Shown: piece by piece, positions 63,681-64,000 of the stretch
Layout of the letters: each line of letters begins with the position of its first letter
Position numbering within the stretch: position 1 is the first letter of the stretch
Source: an uncultured Lachnospiraceae bacterium
GTDB lineage: Bacteria > Bacillota > Clostridia > Lachnospirales > Lachnospiraceae
DNA: 64,000 nt
Reading direction: 5' to 3'
Assembly: GCA_944384155.1 (NCBI GenBank)
Contig: CALWSG010000018.1
Coordinates: forward strand, 48,410-112,409
Program-made: the position numbers and the translations under genes
Notes under the pieces: generated by a model
What the model was told of the DNA's origin: nothing
What the model saw: the letters and a program-made list of their open reading frames with translations, nothing else
Database searches by the model: none

Positions 63681-64000
63681 TTACCATTGATTTTTGCTGC
63701 TTTTCTTTATGCTTTCCATAATATCATCATAATTAAAGCCTTTGCGTAAAAGGTAAAAAATAATTCTGTTTTTTTCTTTTGCCCCACTGTTGTTATAATC
63801 AAACTTCTTTTTTCTTATAATCTCCATAATAATACTTTCTTCACTCCCAGTCTCCATGTCAGACACCTCCATGAATGCGTTTTCTATAATGCCTTTGTCT
63901 ATTCCCCTCGACATAAGCTTATACTTTATCATTTTAGTGCTCATTGTTTCTTTACGTGCTTTTATAAAGCTTACGGCATAACCGTAATCATCTATATACC
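63681..64000 (-). CDS. recX: regulatory protein RecX, 5' end missing
   Basis: The frame is open from the window edge to a stop at 63681; 106 codons are visible, the N-terminus is outside. The visible part (YIDDYGYAVSFIKARK ... KMIKYKLMSRGIDKGII) has the RecX three-helix repeats with Tyr-hydrophobic-Asp-Asp, Ala, and K/R-x-L-x-x-K/R-G-I/F patterns. RecX limits RecA filament extension. An ATG at 63944 exists but falls inside the domain, so it is not the true start. 110 bases upstream of rny. Confidence 0.88.
   Translation of the reverse strand, partial: YIDDYGYAVSFIKARKETMSTKMIKYKLMSRGIDKGIIENAFMEVSDMETGSEESIIMEIIRKKKFDYNNSGAKEKNRIIFYLLRKGFNYDDIMESIKKSSKNQW

Overview
The window reads as one contiguous piece of chromosome from an AT-rich, low-GC Gram-positive anaerobe of the Clostridia, most likely Lachnospiraceae. 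That placement is inference from gene content and order (recX-rny, cmk-ispH-rpsA, coaD-rsmD next to a ylbJ-like gene, yceD-rpmF, acpP-rnc-smc-ftsY), from fermentative genes (pta-ackA, a Na+-pumping biotin decarboxylase operon) and from gut-type glycoside hydrolases. Nearly all genes are on the minus strand; only gdhA, a tmcAL-like gene, a ylbJ-like gene and a TetR-family regulator are on plus. I see no insertion sequence, prophage, CRISPR array, rRNA or tRNA.

Layout. 1-818: 3'-truncated chemotaxis receptor. 980-9664: tightly spaced run of a heparinase II/III-like protein, GH51 arabinofuranosidase, small Cys-rich protein, GH88 unsaturated uronyl hydrolase, rluF, ligA, metA. 9742-11888: two unknown genes followed by trxA-trxB. 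11936-19774: ilvA, ftsY, smc, rnc, acpP, plsX. 19884-25219: apparent six-gene operon of a fused siroheme sulfite-reductase-like Fe-S protein, two half-size ChrA transporters and a FecCD-type ABC importer, behind its own promoter and a palindromic operator. 25389-28438: yceD-rpmF and pta-ackA. 28556-31234: GH78 rhamnosidase. 31487-35234: gdhA, then ahpC and an AhpF-like gene split by an apparent frameshift. 35370-42858: beta-helix lipoprotein, tmcAL, UPF0210/ACT pair, WalJ-like hydrolase, pepD. 42993-49276: ylbJ, coiled-coil protein, coaD, rsmD, cheR, rpsA overlapping ispH, cmk. 49317-53522: HI0933-type flavoprotein, RpiR regulator, AI-2E-type permease, TetR regulator. 53601-58892: a five-gene biotin-dependent operon that holds both an acyl-CoA carboxyltransferase and a pyruvate/oxaloacetate carboxyltransferase plus Na+ pump subunits. 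59035-64000: D,D-carboxypeptidase, aspartate aminotransferase, rny and 5'-truncated recX.

The most unusual signals are: (i) two structured 5' leaders, before the TetR gene and before the D,D-carboxypeptidase gene, that share a CCGGAGC / (G)TCACAAATA block and the same ribosome-binding-site switch geometry, which I cannot assign to a known riboswitch class; (ii) the sulfite-reductase-like/ChrA/ABC operon; (iii) the transcarboxylase-like content of the Na+ decarboxylase operon; (iv) the broken ahpF-like gene.

The only stretch above 300 bases without a gene is 61724-62025 (302 bases). It holds the aspC promoter, a TTGTATACAA palindrome and the rny terminator.
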